Positions 26,900 to 37,800 are shown, counted from the first letter of the stretch. The stretch: DNA of 64,000 nt from Planctomycetota bacterium (GCA_016200225.1 JACQFD010000001.1:1-64000); one strand, 5' to 3'. Program-made: numbers and translations. Notes: generated by a model from the sequence alone, not told the origin.

Positions 26900-28185
26900 T
26901 TCGACGACTTGCCGGACGGGCGGCTCGCGGGAAACGCGAATTCCGGCGCTTTGTGTAATATAATTTTTCCATCCTTCATTACAAAAAATACATGCTTGAG
27001 CGTCAGCGGATCGTCGATCGGATTTTCGGGAGTTGCTACAATATCGGCCGCGAGTCCCGCGTCGAGCGCGCCGCGCGTCCGCTCGACGCCGCAGAGCCGC
27101 GCGGCATGGATCGTCATCGCGCGCATCAGCGTTTTCGAGGGCACGCCCGCCTCGATCCACGAATCGACGATCGACATCGCGAGAGAACCGCGCGTGTATC
27201 CCTCGGTCTCTTCAGTAACATCGGTTCCGAATGCCATATTAACATTCGCGCGCACGGCCCGCCGCAATCTCTGTACAATAACGCCGTGATTCTCGGGATC
27301 GATTTCCGCGGTGAAATCCGTTCCGACGAGCGTGACGTTGTTTTTCTTCGCGAGCGCGAGGTCGTCGTCGGAAATATGAAATCCGTGTTCGATCGACGCG
27401 ACGCCCGCGGCGGCCGCGTTGTGGCACCCCTGCGGCGTCCACGCGTGCGCGGCGACGCGAAGCCCGGCGCGCGCCGCCTCCGCGACCGCGAATTGTATAT
27501 CCTCGATCGAATAGATATATCGCTGATCGTCGACCACGAGTTTGATCACGGTCGCGCCGAAATGTATATTTTCGCGGATCGCTTTTAATATTTCATCGCG
27601 CGTGTCGGCGTAAAAATACTCCGGATTGCCGAGTTCTCTCTTTTCCGGTTGTAAATGAAATTGTCCGCCGAACGGCGCGATGATGCGGCCCGCGTTGAGC
27701 ATCGTCGGGCCGGGAACGATCTTGCGCTCGATCGCCTCGCGGAGCGCGGTGTCGGCGTAATTCCCGGCATTGCCGACGTCGCGAACTGTAGTAAATCCCG
27801 CCTCGAGCATGGCTTTCGCGTTCGCGACGCCTTCGATCGCGCGCAGCGGCGTCGGATCCTGGAGCGTCGTATAATAATAATTCCCGCGGTCGCGCTGCTT
27901 TTTTACAGTTAAACAAAGATGCGTGTGGCAGTCGAAAAGTCCGGGCATCACGGTGGCGTTTGACAGATCGATGACCGCGGCTTTCTCCGGAATTGCAACC
28001 GTTCCGATCTCGCGGATCGCGTCGCCCTCGATCAGTATGATTTGATTTAATTTAACTTCGCCGGTTTCGGGATCGAGAAGTTTACCCGCCTTGATGGCCG
28101 TCGTCTGCGCGCGCGCGGACGCGGCGAATATTATAATTAAACAAAAAACCGCGGTTGCGCGCGTAGAAAATAAATAATGAATCAT
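26896..28185 (-). CDS. Secreted amidohydrolase (imidazolonepropionase/prolidase-like)
   Basis: 429 residues from the ATG at 28185. It begins with a signal peptide (hydrophobic core about residues 8-24, then Ala-Arg-Ala-Gln), so the product acts outside the cytosol. Metal-dependent amidohydrolase signatures: MPGLFDCHTHLCL, the KLVVDDQ region supplying the bridging Lys, AAHAWTPQG, SIEHGFHI and FGTDVTEE. This group hydrolyses amide bonds in small peptides or N-acyl compounds; the substrate is not deducible. A longer frame upstream lacks a signal peptide and reads as non-coding. The stop overlaps the metallophosphoesterase start. Confidence 0.93.
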   Translation of the reverse strand: MIHYLFSTRATAVFCLIIIFAASARAQTTAIKAGKLLDPETGEVKLNQIILIEGDAIREIGTVAIPEKAAVIDLSNATVMPGLFDCHTHLCLTVKKQRDRGNYYYTTLQDPTPLRAIEGVANAKAMLEAGFTTVRDVGNAGNYADTALREAIERKIVPGPTMLNAGRIIAPFGGQFHLQPEKRELGNPEYFYADTRDEILKAIRENIHFGATVIKLVVDDQRYIYSIEDIQFAVAEAARAGLRVAAHAWTPQGCHNAAAAGVASIEHGFHISDDDLALAKKNNVTLVGTDFTAEIDPENHGVIVQRLRRAVRANVNMAFGTDVTEETEGYTRGSLAMSIVDSWIEAGVPSKTLMRAMTIHAARLCGVERTRGALDAGLAADIVATPENPIDDPLTLKHVFFVMKDGKIILHKAPEFAFPASRPSGKSSK

Positions 28186-28552
28186 AGGGTGCCGCTGTTG
28201 GACGGGGCGCGCCATTGAGTTTTGGCGGCACTGCGCCATGCGCGACAAATCGTAACGCGGCGCGGTTACAAAACCGCGACGCGCGGCCGGAATCCAATGC
28301 TCTCCATTCGTACGGTCAAAGCGCGCGATCGCCTCGCTGCGCGGGTGGAGGGAACAACCCGCGCGGGCCGCCGGGGTGCGAATTGCTTCGCGAGTCCGCG
28401 GGTTGCGCGAACTCGGCAACCGTGCGAGGCGATCAACGCGACGCATTGGATTGCAGCCGAGCGGAAAAAGTTCCCTGTCGCCGGCGCCGGGCCGGTTGAC
28501 CCGCCGCGCGATTCGTCGGGTACAATTGCAACGATCCAATCGAGTGACATTT
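28186..28552. other. Divergent intergenic region with nested inverted repeats
   Basis: 367 bases between divergent genes for two exported hydrolases. No believable gene. It contains a three-tier nested inverted repeat at 28327-28434. Promoters for both genes must lie here, but no canonical pair was recognised. Confidence 0.6.
28327..28434. repeat. Three-tier nested inverted repeat
   Basis: Outer arms are GATCGCCTCGC at 28327-28337 and its exact complement at 28424-28434. Middle arms are CAACCCGCG at 28355-28363 and its complement at 28397-28405. The inner hairpin is GCGAA-TTGC-TTCGC at 28378-28391. Inter-arm gaps of 17 and 18 bases make the structure nearly symmetric. It may be a structured leader RNA, a regulatory DNA element or a small inserted element. 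Confidence 0.6.
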
Positions 28553-30502
28553 ATGAAAATTCCAAATCCGAAATTGGCGGCGGTATTGATAATTATCGCG
28601 GCGTTCGCGGCGCTGGCTCCCGCGCAGGTGATCTCGCGGCCGGCCTCCCAGAAACAGCTCGACACGCCGCCCCATCCCCGTCGCGAAATCCGGTTCGGCG
28701 TCGTCGGAGACTATGGGTTTTCGGGCGCCGCGGAGGCCGACGTCGCGAAGTTTTTATTAAGTTCGGATCTCGATTTTATCATTACGACCGGCGATAATAA
28801 TTATGATCTCGGCGACGCGTCGACGATCGATCCGAACATCGGCCAGTATTATCACGAGTTCATTTATCCATATAACGGCGTTTTCGGAAACGGCGCGACA
28901 TATAACAGATTTTTTCCTTCTCTCGGCAATCACGATTGGTACACGGCCGGCGCCCAGCCGTATCTAAACTTTTTCACGCTTCCCGGCAACGGGCGATATT
29001 ACGATTATCGAATCGGCGCCGCCCATTTCTTTTCAATCGACAGCGACCCGAACGAACCCGACGGCGTATTATCCAATTCGACGCAGGCGCTTTGGTTAAA
29101 ATCGGCGCTCGCGGCGTCGAACGCTCCGTTCAAGATCGTTTATTTTCACCACGCGCCGTATTCGTCGTCGGAACACGGGCCGAATTTCTGGATGCAGTGG
29201 CCGTTCAAGGAGTGGGGGGCGAGCCTCGTACTTTCCGGACACGATCATACGTATGAACGCCTCGTCGTCGGCGATCTGCCCTATATCGTTTGCGGACTCG
29301 GCGGGCGCTCGTTATATCAATTTCACGACGCGCTTTACGGAAGCCAGATTCGATATAACGCGGATTTCGGCGCGATGATCGTCGTCGCCAACGACGATAT
29401 GATGAATTTACAGTTCGTGAATCGAATGGGCGTCGTGATCGACGAATGCGCGATTCCGCGGCGATTCGCACATTATACTGAAACGCCGGTCGCCGCCGCG
29501 GGCTCGCTCTGGAAATATCTCGACAACGGCAGCAATCAGGGCGTCGCGTGGCGCCAGCCCGGATTTAACGATTCGACCTGGAATTCCGGCGCCGCGCAAC
29601 TCGGCTACGGCGACGGCGACGAGACGACGGTCGTTGGATACGGTCCGAATCCCGCGAATAAGTATATTACAACTTATTTTCGAAGATCCTTCAACGTCGC
29701 GAATCCGTCGCTATTCACACATATCGGACTCAAGCTCCTGCGCGACGACGGCGCGGTCGTCTATCTGAACGGATCGGAAATATACAGAACCAACCTGCCC
29801 GCGGGGCCCGTTGCGTTCACGACGCTCGCGACGGAGTCGGTGGGCGATCTGCAGGAATTCGCCATTTACGGAACGGTCCTGCCCGCATCCTTACTATTAA
29901 CAGGTTCCAATCTGCTGGCCGTCGAAGTGCATCAGGCGTCTCCGACGAGCAGCGACGTGAGTTTCGATTGCGAACTCGACGGTTTGTCGGGCGACACGAC
30001 GATGATTAGTCAAGGAGCCGACTGGCGATTTTTCGACCAGGGAACGGCGCCGGCGGGCGACTGGAAACTCCCTTATTATGATGCATCGGCGTGGGGCTCC
30101 GGGCCTGCGCAACTCGGTTACGGCGACGGCGACGAGGCCACCGTCGTCAGTTTCGGACCGGATCCGAATAATAAATATATTACTACATATTTCAGAAAGA
30201 CCTTTGAATTTAATAATCCGCAAGCCGTTCGAAACCTCGTCATGCGAACGATTCGCGACGATGGAATTATAGTTTATTTGAACGGACACGAGGTCTATCG
30301 TAACAATCTTTCGCAGGCGGAACCGGGTCCGGCGACGCTCGCGGCGGCCGCCATCACCGGGGCGGACGAATCGAAATGGACTGAAACGTGGATCGACAAA
30401 CGCTGGCTGCTGCCCGGCCGCAACGCGATCGCGGTCGAAATCCATCAGGCGTCCCCGCAGAGTTCGGATATCAGTTTCGACCTCGAACTCGTGGAATTTT
30501 GA
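28553..30502 (+). CDS. Secreted metallophosphoesterase with two tandem C-terminal beta-domains
   Basis: 649 residues. The signal peptide ends near Ala-Pro-Ala-Gln. A calcineurin-like phosphatase domain spans about residues 48-300, with GVVGDYG, TTGDNNYD, LGNHDW, YFHHAPY and LSGHDHTYER, so all metal-binding motifs are intact and it resembles purple-acid-phosphatase-like enzymes. Two tandem copies of a beta-sandwich of about 160 residues follow. Each carries AAQLGYGDGDE or PAQLGYGDGDE, NKYITTYFR, RDDG-(A/I)-VYLNG and VE(V/I)HQASP-SSD-SFD. The repeats probably bind carbohydrate or the cell surface. Likely releases phosphate from extracellular organophosphates. Confidence 0.94.
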   Translation: MKIPNPKLAAVLIIIAAFAALAPAQVISRPASQKQLDTPPHPRREIRFGVVGDYGFSGAAEADVAKFLLSSDLDFIITTGDNNYDLGDASTIDPNIGQYYHEFIYPYNGVFGNGATYNRFFPSLGNHDWYTAGAQPYLNFFTLPGNGRYYDYRIGAAHFFSIDSDPNEPDGVLSNSTQALWLKSALAASNAPFKIVYFHHAPYSSSEHGPNFWMQWPFKEWGASLVLSGHDHTYERLVVGDLPYIVCGLGGRSLYQFHDALYGSQIRYNADFGAMIVVANDDMMNLQFVNRMGVVIDECAIPRRFAHYTETPVAAAGSLWKYLDNGSNQGVAWRQPGFNDSTWNSGAAQLGYGDGDETTVVGYGPNPANKYITTYFRRSFNVANPSLFTHIGLKLLRDDGAVVYLNGSEIYRTNLPAGPVAFTTLATESVGDLQEFAIYGTVLPASLLLTGSNLLAVEVHQASPTSSDVSFDCELDGLSGDTTMISQGADWRFFDQGTAPAGDWKLPYYDASAWGSGPAQLGYGDGDEATVVSFGPDPNNKYITTYFRKTFEFNNPQAVRNLVMRTIRDDGIIVYLNGHEVYRNNLSQAEPGPATLAAAAITGADESKWTETWIDKRWLLPGRNAIAVEIHQASPQSSDISFDLELVEF

Positions 30503-30580
30503 TATCCGGAAGTTAATAAACCCCGCCGCCGATTGTTTATAATTAACGAATAACATAAATAAAGAAAATCGAACGCAACG

Positions 30581-31597
30581 ATGCCGCAAACGCCTCCGCC
30601 CGCCGAAATGCTTATGATGATGATCACCTCGAAATGGGTTTCGCAGGCGATTCACGCCGCCGCGAAACTCGGTCTCGCGGATCTTGTCGCGGCGCAACCG
30701 AAGAATGTTCATGAGCTCGCCAAGGCGACGGACACGAATGCCGATGCGCTCTTTCGTTTGATGCGGGCGCTCGCGAGCGTCGGAATATTTAACGAAGCGC
30801 AACCCGGGCAATTCGTATCGACGCCGATGGCGGAATTATTAAGAAGGGACGCGCCCGGTTCGATGCGCCCGATGGCGGTCATGGCGGGCGAGCCCTTCGA
30901 ATATCAAGCGTGGTCGGAAGTGTTATATAGCGTGAAAACCGGACTCCCCGCGTTCGACCGCGTGTTCCAGCAGGATATTTTTCATTATTTTATTAATAAT
31001 AAAGACGCGCTCGCGGTCTTTAACGATGCGATGACGTGCCATTCCGACGCCGAGACGCCGGCGATCCTGCAGGCTTACGATTTTTCGAAAATAAATATAT
31101 TGATGGACGTCGCCGGCGGACACGGCCGCGTGATCGCAAGCGTGCTGCAGGCGAACCCGCGCATGCAGGGCGTATTGTTCGATTTGTCGGAGGTCGTCGC
31201 GGGCGCGCACGGACTGCTCGCGAAAGCGGGAGTCGCGCAGCGGTGCAAGACTACAGAAGGAAGTTTTTTCGATGAAATTCAGCAGGGCGCCGACGCGATT
31301 ATCATGAAACACATCATTCACGATTGGTCGGACGAAAGTTCGATAAGAATATTAAGAAACTGCCGTCGCGCGTTGCCGTCGAACGGCAGAATGCTCATCG
31401 CCGAAATGGTCGTGGCGCCCGGAAACGATCCGTCGCCCGCGAAGTGGCTCGATCTTCAAATGTTACTGATGACGCAGGGCGGCCGCGAGCGCTCGCGCGA
31501 CGAATTCGCCGCATTATTCGATAAGTCGGGTTTCCGCCTCGAACGCGTTGTCGGCACAGCGGGGCCGTTGTGCGTCGTCGAGGGCGTTTGTATTTAA
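30581..31597 (+). CDS. SAM-dependent O-methyltransferase (dimerisation plus AdoMet domain)
   Basis: 338 residues. The N-terminal winged-helix dimerisation domain (about 10-100) has SQAIHAAAKLGLADLVA and ALFRLMRALASVGIF. The catalytic Rossmann domain has the SAM motif LMDVAGGHGRV (about 168-178), the later KHIIHDWSDE containing the His-Asp pair used by many O-methyltransferases, and an AEMVVAPG strand. It resembles hydroxyneurosporene/acetylserotonin-type methyltransferases and might methylate a phenolic or polyketide-like compound. No biosynthetic cluster adjoins it. It converges with the first kinase-TPR gene, with 7 bases between stops. Confidence 0.93.
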   Translation: MPQTPPPAEMLMMMITSKWVSQAIHAAAKLGLADLVAAQPKNVHELAKATDTNADALFRLMRALASVGIFNEAQPGQFVSTPMAELLRRDAPGSMRPMAVMAGEPFEYQAWSEVLYSVKTGLPAFDRVFQQDIFHYFINNKDALAVFNDAMTCHSDAETPAILQAYDFSKINILMDVAGGHGRVIASVLQANPRMQGVLFDLSEVVAGAHGLLAKAGVAQRCKTTEGSFFDEIQQGADAIIMKHIIHDWSDESSIRILRNCRRALPSNGRMLIAEMVVAPGNDPSPAKWLDLQMLLMTQGGRERSRDEFAALFDKSGFRLERVVGTAGPLCVVEGVCI

Positions 31598-31604
31598 TTT
31601 AAAA

Positions 31605-34600
31605 TTATTTTTTCCGAATCGCCGCGACCGCTTCCTTAAAATCCGGCCGCGTCCGGAGCTTTTCGAAACTCGGCGATCGTTCCACCAGTGCCGCATCGTC
31701 GAATCCGAGCGCCGGAAGCGCTTTTAACTGTTCGACGGCCCGCACGGCGAATTTTTCGCTCCAGATCGAATCTTTACATGCGCCCGCCGCCTGGCCGAGC
31801 CACGTCGCGGCCTGAAAACCGCCGTTGATTTTATCTTTATATCGTTCGGCCGCGCCCGCCGCGTATTCCAGCGCGAAATTGTAATCTTCCAGATCCACGA
31901 GCATGAGCATGATGATCATACCCTGTTCCTCGGCGCGGCGCGAATCGTGCGAATCGTCCACGATGGCGGCGATGGCCGACAATTCATATTTCGCGGCTTC
32001 GTGCGCATTTTGTTTAGAAACGGCCGGACTTCCGTCGTCGAAATCGACTTCCGCGAGATCGTTCAGCATTTGCGCGAACTTTAGCATCATCACCGGATTA
32101 TTATTACTTTCTTCCGGAGGTCCGTCGCGCATTATTTGCAACCCCTCGTTGAGCAACGGGCGGGCCTCCTTGAGTCTGTCGAGATTTCGAAACGCATTTC
32201 CGAGATTTATAATATTTCCCGCCAGTTCCAATTCGAGCGCGCGCGATTTTCCGGCGATACGAATCGCGTCCCGCAGATGTGCGACGGCCTTCGAATATTC
32301 CGCCGTCGCCTTCTCGAAATTTTCCCCGCGAAAATAAATATTACCGAGGCTGTTCTCCGCGACGGATGCAGCCTTGTGCAACGGCGCGGACTCGGGAAGT
32401 TGTTTGATAATTTTCTCGAGCCGTTCGATCGAATCGAGTCCCAACGATTCGGCTTCCTTCATCTTGCCGATGTCGTACAAATTGACGTCGCGATTGATCA
32501 AAAACTGCGTGAGATCGATTTGATATTCGATGTTCAGCGGATCGTTCGCGACCATCCTGTTCATTAACGATGTACATTCTTCATATACCGACTCCGCGTC
32601 CGCGTTTTTATTGGAGTCGCTGAGCGCAAGTCCGAGATTATTTAATGAATACGAAAGCGCTTTTCGGTAGCCCGGCGTCCACGGAAAATCATTTACATTC
32701 TTCCGCCGCAGTTCGACCGCTTTTTGCGATAATCGGACGGCCTCCACGGTCTTGCCGCGATGCAGGTACGAAAGCGAAAGTGTATTATTAACGCTGGCGA
32801 GATTCTCGAGCAAGGCGGGCGACTCGCCCGCCGCGCGTCCCATCTTATCGATCGCGTCCAGCGCCGCGCTGGCGCTCGTCTCGGCCTCCTCGAGTTTTTG
32901 TTGCTCTCGCAGGATTTGCGATAATTGGATATGTATTGTTGCCGCCGACTTCGGATCCGTATGAATGAATTGGGCAAACGGACCGGCGGTCAAATCGCGC
33001 AACAGTTTTTCGGCCTCCGCAAAACGCAGCAGGATTTGATATTGCTTCGCAAGGTCCAGCGTATCGTGAATAAAACGTTCCGTGTCGGAAGACGCGGCGC
33101 TCGAAGGATTCGGAGCGGCGAGTGCCTTCAAATCGATTTCGCAGATATGTTTATATAATTCAAGCGTCGGTCCCGGATCGGCGCTGACTTCCATCGATTT
33201 GACGAGTGCTCGATAGGCTTCGGAGAGGTCGACGAGATCTTTATGATTATCCGGATCGCTCTTCAGGAATCCTTCGAACAATGCGATGCCTTCGCGGGCG
33301 GGCATTTGAGATGTGGAGTGTTCGCCGAGCAGGGCGCGAATCCCGGCCACGCGTATGAGAGCGCGTCCGCGCTGTCTTAATAATTTCGGATCGTCGGTTT
33401 TTTCTTTAAGAAAGTATTCCGAGAATTCGAGGGCGTCTTCGAGCAATTCCTTTCGGACGGGTTCCACCTGCGGAATATTTAATAAATCCTCCGAACCGAC
33501 GCGCGTCAGCATGCGGTCGACGGCGAAGACGGCGAGATTGAAGTTCTCTTCCGCCAGATTGCGCGCGCGCTGTTCTTTTGTATAAAGATCGTAGAGTTCG
33601 CGCGCGTGGTTCGATTTGATATAAGCAATTCCGCTCGGAACGCCGACGACGAGTAATATTAACAAAGCGGCGACGGCGGCGCGCGCCGGGTGCCGCGACG
33701 TCCAGCGGCGCGCGCGGTCGAACGCGTTCATCGGCCGCGCCTGGATCGGTCTGCCCGCGCGGGCGTTCGCGAGATCGCCGGCGAACGCCGTGGCCGATTC
33801 GTAGCGTCGCGCCGGAATCGGATCCATCGCTTTTAAACAAACCGTCGCGACGTCCGATGATACATATGGGTTCAACCGCCGGAGCGGGGGAGCGTCGCCG
33901 TCGAGAATGAGTCGGATCGTCGATTGCGGCGATTGCTCGATGAACGGCAGCTGCCGCGTGAGCATTTCATAAAGATTCACGCCCAGCGAATAGATATCGG
34001 ATCGATTCGATATATTCGTTTTGCCGGATAACAATTCCGGCGGAGTATACGGAAGCGATCCGAGCCGCGTGCCCGTCTGCGTCATGCGGCTCGCGCCGTC
34101 GGCGACCGCGAGGCCAAAATCTAACAAAAGCACGCGGCCCTCCGGCGTGATCATAATATTCGACGGTTTGACGTCGCGATGCAGAACTCCGCGTTCGTGC
34201 GCGTGCGCGAGCGCCACCGCGACCTGTTCCGCGACGCGGAGACACACGTCGACCCAGGAACCTTCGAATAGCGGTCCTGGCGCCTCGGCCGCCGGGCTGG
34301 AAACTAATAAATCGTATATGTAATGTCCGCTCAGTTTTTGCAACGGCACGCTCGCGATCTTTTCGATGATTTCGCCGAGCGATTTGCCGATCACGCGCTC
34401 CATCGCGAAGTACGGGACGCCGCGTTCCTGGCCAACTGTATAAATCGGAACGATGTTGGGATGCTGGAGGCGCGAAATCGCCTCGACTTCGCGTTGAAAG
34501 CGTTCGCGCGACGCGTCGAAAAATAAATAATCCGGACGTATCAATTTCAACGCTACGATTCTTTTGAGCGAAATCTGCTCGGCCTCATAAACGATGCCCA

Positions 34601-34886
34601 TGCCGCCGCCGCCGAGTTCGCGGAGAATTCGAAAGTCGCCGAGTTGCTTCGGCATATTCGTTAGATCGCCGCCCGCGGCATCCAGCAGCCCGGACGCGTC
34701 CAAGGCGGCCACGCGTTTTCGAAGTTTCGCGGCGAATTGTGGATATTGTTCGCATAACTTTTCGAGCGATTCCGTTTCGCCGGGCTCGCGTTGATCTAAA
34801 TAATCCGCAACGATGCGGTTCAATTGTTCGCGCTCGGACGGCGAGGCGGAACCTGAACCGGATGCGGGTTCGGGGTCGTTTGCCAT
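31605..34886 (-). CDS. Ser/Thr protein kinase with long TPR-like C-terminus (copy 2)
   Basis: 1,093 residues. An N-terminal helical motif (LEKLCEQYPQFAAKLRKRVAALDASGLL, about 40-68) precedes a Hanks kinase domain at about 84-360 with GGGGMGIVY, VALKLI, HRDVKPSN, DFG and a TPPE activation-loop end. There is an insertion of about 45 residues between hinge and catalytic loop. One membrane span lies near 398-418. The remaining 670 residues are helical TPR-like repeats, probably extracytoplasmic. It starts 3 bases after the stop of the homologous upstream kinase, so this is a tandem duplicate in one transcript. Substrate unknown; regulation of the nearby ECF sigma factor is plausible. Confidence 0.95.
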   Translation of the reverse strand: MANDPEPASGSGSASPSEREQLNRIVADYLDQREPGETESLEKLCEQYPQFAAKLRKRVAALDASGLLDAAGGDLTNMPKQLGDFRILRELGGGGMGIVYEAEQISLKRIVALKLIRPDYLFFDASRERFQREVEAISRLQHPNIVPIYTVGQERGVPYFAMERVIGKSLGEIIEKIASVPLQKLSGHYIYDLLVSSPAAEAPGPLFEGSWVDVCLRVAEQVAVALAHAHERGVLHRDVKPSNIMITPEGRVLLLDFGLAVADGASRMTQTGTRLGSLPYTPPELLSGKTNISNRSDIYSLGVNLYEMLTRQLPFIEQSPQSTIRLILDGDAPPLRRLNPYVSSDVATVCLKAMDPIPARRYESATAFAGDLANARAGRPIQARPMNAFDRARRWTSRHPARAAVAALLILLVVGVPSGIAYIKSNHARELYDLYTKEQRARNLAEENFNLAVFAVDRMLTRVGSEDLLNIPQVEPVRKELLEDALEFSEYFLKEKTDDPKLLRQRGRALIRVAGIRALLGEHSTSQMPAREGIALFEGFLKSDPDNHKDLVDLSEAYRALVKSMEVSADPGPTLELYKHICEIDLKALAAPNPSSAASSDTERFIHDTLDLAKQYQILLRFAEAEKLLRDLTAGPFAQFIHTDPKSAATIHIQLSQILREQQKLEEAETSASAALDAIDKMGRAAGESPALLENLASVNNTLSLSYLHRGKTVEAVRLSQKAVELRRKNVNDFPWTPGYRKALSYSLNNLGLALSDSNKNADAESVYEECTSLMNRMVANDPLNIEYQIDLTQFLINRDVNLYDIGKMKEAESLGLDSIERLEKIIKQLPESAPLHKAASVAENSLGNIYFRGENFEKATAEYSKAVAHLRDAIRIAGKSRALELELAGNIINLGNAFRNLDRLKEARPLLNEGLQIMRDGPPEESNNNPVMMLKFAQMLNDLAEVDFDDGSPAVSKQNAHEAAKYELSAIAAIVDDSHDSRRAEEQGMIIMLMLVDLEDYNFALEYAAGAAERYKDKINGGFQAATWLGQAAGACKDSIWSEKFAVRAVEQLKALPALGFDDAALVERSPSFEKLRTRPDFKEAVAAIRKK

Positions 34887-34889
34887 TGT

Positions 34890-37800
34890 TTATTTCGAAC
34901 GAGCCGCCATTTGTTTCATGACCATCTTAAAATCTTCACGATCGAAAAGAAACGCCAGATCGGGTTCGGATTCGAGTTCTTTATATTGACGAAATCCGAG
35001 AGCGGAGAGCGCCGACAATTCGGCGACGGCGAGTCGGCAGATTTCATCCGCCTTGTCGTCGTCCGGTTCGTTGCGCGCGCACAACGTCAGCATCGCGGCG
35101 CAATGGCTGTGCGCGAGTTCCGCGTCGGAAACGATGTTTGCGATGGATTTTGCATAATCGAGCGCGGCGCGGTTTTCCCCGAGCAGCAGCAGATTTCTAA
35201 TCAATTCCCGGGAATGGGAAATTAATAATGACATGGTATTGTCCGATTCGATCTTGCGCGAAAGCGCGCGCATTTGATAATCCATCGCCTTCATGACGAA
35301 TATTCGTCCCGTCTCGAATTGATGACATTCGACGTCGATCGCCGCGATGTCATTGGCAAGTTCGGCCGCGCTCAGCAACATTTGTGAATTTACATCCGCT
35401 TGCCGCATGACTTCCTCGTTCATATCGAATGCTTTGCACATGATCGCGCGAGCCTCGTCGAATTGGGAGAGAATCCGGAGGTCGACGGCCAGATTGATCA
35501 TGAGTTGGACGAGCAGGGCGCGGAAATTTCGATTCTCGGGCGCCAGCTCGCATGCTTTCGTTAATTTAAGAATCGCTTTTCGGTAGGGTTCCTCCGCGGC
35601 CACGACGCCGTCGCCCGTGCGGTCGAATATGGCCCCGATGTTATTATAAATGCGCGAGGAAAGCTCATATAACTGAACGACATTCGGAAATCGCGCCGTC
35701 GCAATCTCCAATTGCGCGGCCAATTCCGACATCAATGAAAACGCTTCGCTTTTTCGGTCGAGTTCGACCAGATTCGCGCATCGATTGATTTGTAACGCGG
35801 CGTGGTCGAGTTGAAAATCGAGATTGTCCGGGTACGTCGTCGCGAGAGTCCAAGCCATGGCGACGGACGCGGAAAATTGTTCCTCGGCGAGGTCGCGCCG
35901 CTCTTTATCGCAATAAACGAGGCCGAGATTGTTCCCCGCCATGGCGAGCTGCTGGCGGAAAATTAACGTGTTCGGAAAGTCTTTTACTAACAAAGAGCGG
36001 ATGCTTCGCGATTTATTAAAATACTCGATCGCATCGTCGTTGCGCTCGATATATCTATAATTCGACGCGATCGTGGTATAGGCATCCGCGAGCCGCTGCC
36101 GCATCAACAGATTCGCCGTCTTTCGCGCGACGGACTCCTCGAGGATTCGCACCGCCTCCTTCGCGAACGTGTTGCTCTCGTCGTATTTCTGCAGCCCGGT
36201 TTTCGCGCGGGATATTAATAATAACAATTCGGAGTGCTGCGCGGGCTCTCCGGCGAGGATCGCTTTTCCGGCTTCGGTCTCCGCGGCGGCCGCCACGGCC
36301 GCGCTTTCGTTAAATTGTTGCAAAAGTCCGTGCGCGCGCGCGAGTTCGATTTGATTGTCGAGAAGTTTATGTTTCAATTCCGGTCCGGCGACGGCGGCGG
36401 ATTGTTCCATTATCAATTTTCTGCGGACGTCGATCGCGCGTTCGAGAATCGGCACGGCCGCCTTCGCGCGCGCCGGATTTGTAAGAATCGACGCCTTGCA
36501 GGAGAGCGCGGCCGCCAGCTCGTGGCTGCAGAGCGGATCCGTCGGGAGAATTGTACATAACTTTTCGCAAACCGCGGTCGCGTTGTCGGCGGCGATTTCG
36601 GCGTCCTTGAACGCGCCCAAGAGCCGGCGAATGTCGGCGACGCGAATGAGGGCGCGCGCCTGTGCGCGCAACACTGCAGGTTCGTTGCCGCGCTCCTCGA
36701 CGAATTGTATTGAAAATTTGAGCGCGTCCTCGAGCAGGCCGCGGCGGACGTTTTCCGCCTGCGGAATTTCCAGAAGTTCCTCCTGGCCGAAGCGGGTGAG
36801 CATGCGATCCACCGCGTCGACCGCAAGACTAAAATTATGATCCGAATTGGAGCGTTCCGTGCGCTCGCGCGTGAACGATTGCTCCAATTCGCTGGAATAC
36901 TTATATTGAAAATAAATTATGATCGACGGAATTCCAGCGACCAGCAGCAAGCCCAGCGCGATCGCGACCGTTTTCGCGGGATGCCGCTCGATCCATCGTT
37001 GAATTTTACGGATCGCCGTCGGCGGACGGGCGTCGATCGGCCGGCGCTGCAGCGTGTTTTCGATGTCGAGCGCGAACGCCGCCGCCGTCGCGTATCGGCG
37101 CGACCGGTCGCGGTCCATCGCTTTTAAACAAACCGTCGCGACGTCGGCGGAAATATATGAATTTAACTTTCGCGGCCCGAGCGGATCGCCTTCGAGAATG
37201 TTGCGGTGGGTCGAATCGACGGTCTCGCCGAGGAACGGCGAATGCAACGTTAATAATTCATAAAGTGCGACGCCGAGCGAATAGATATCGGACCGTCCGT
37301 CGATGGACTTCAATTCGCTGTTCACGACTTCCGGCGCCATGTAGGGCACGGAGCCGACCTGCGAGCCCGCGCGCGTGAGTTGCGTCGCGTCCTTGGACGA
37401 CGCGAGTCCGAAGTCGAATAATAATATTCTTCCACCGGGCGTTATTAATATATTTGAAGGCTTGATGTCGCGGTGCAGCACGCCTCGCCCGTGCGCATGT
37501 CCGAGCGCGACCGCGACTTCGTGGACGATTCGTAAACAAACTTCGATCCACGATCCGACGAACAGCGGAACGCGCCGCGCCGTTTCATGAGTGTGCGGCG
37601 CGCGCGCGCGGACCGCCGCCTCCAAATCGGATCCTTTTAGTTTTGCCGGATTCGCGTTCCCGATTTGTTGTATCACTTCGGCAAGCGTGCACCCTTCTAT
37701 CAATTCCATCGCGAAATATGGTATTCCGCGCTCCTCGCCGACCGTATAGATTGGAACAATTCCCGGATGTTGCAATTTCGCGACCGTCTCCACTTCGCGG

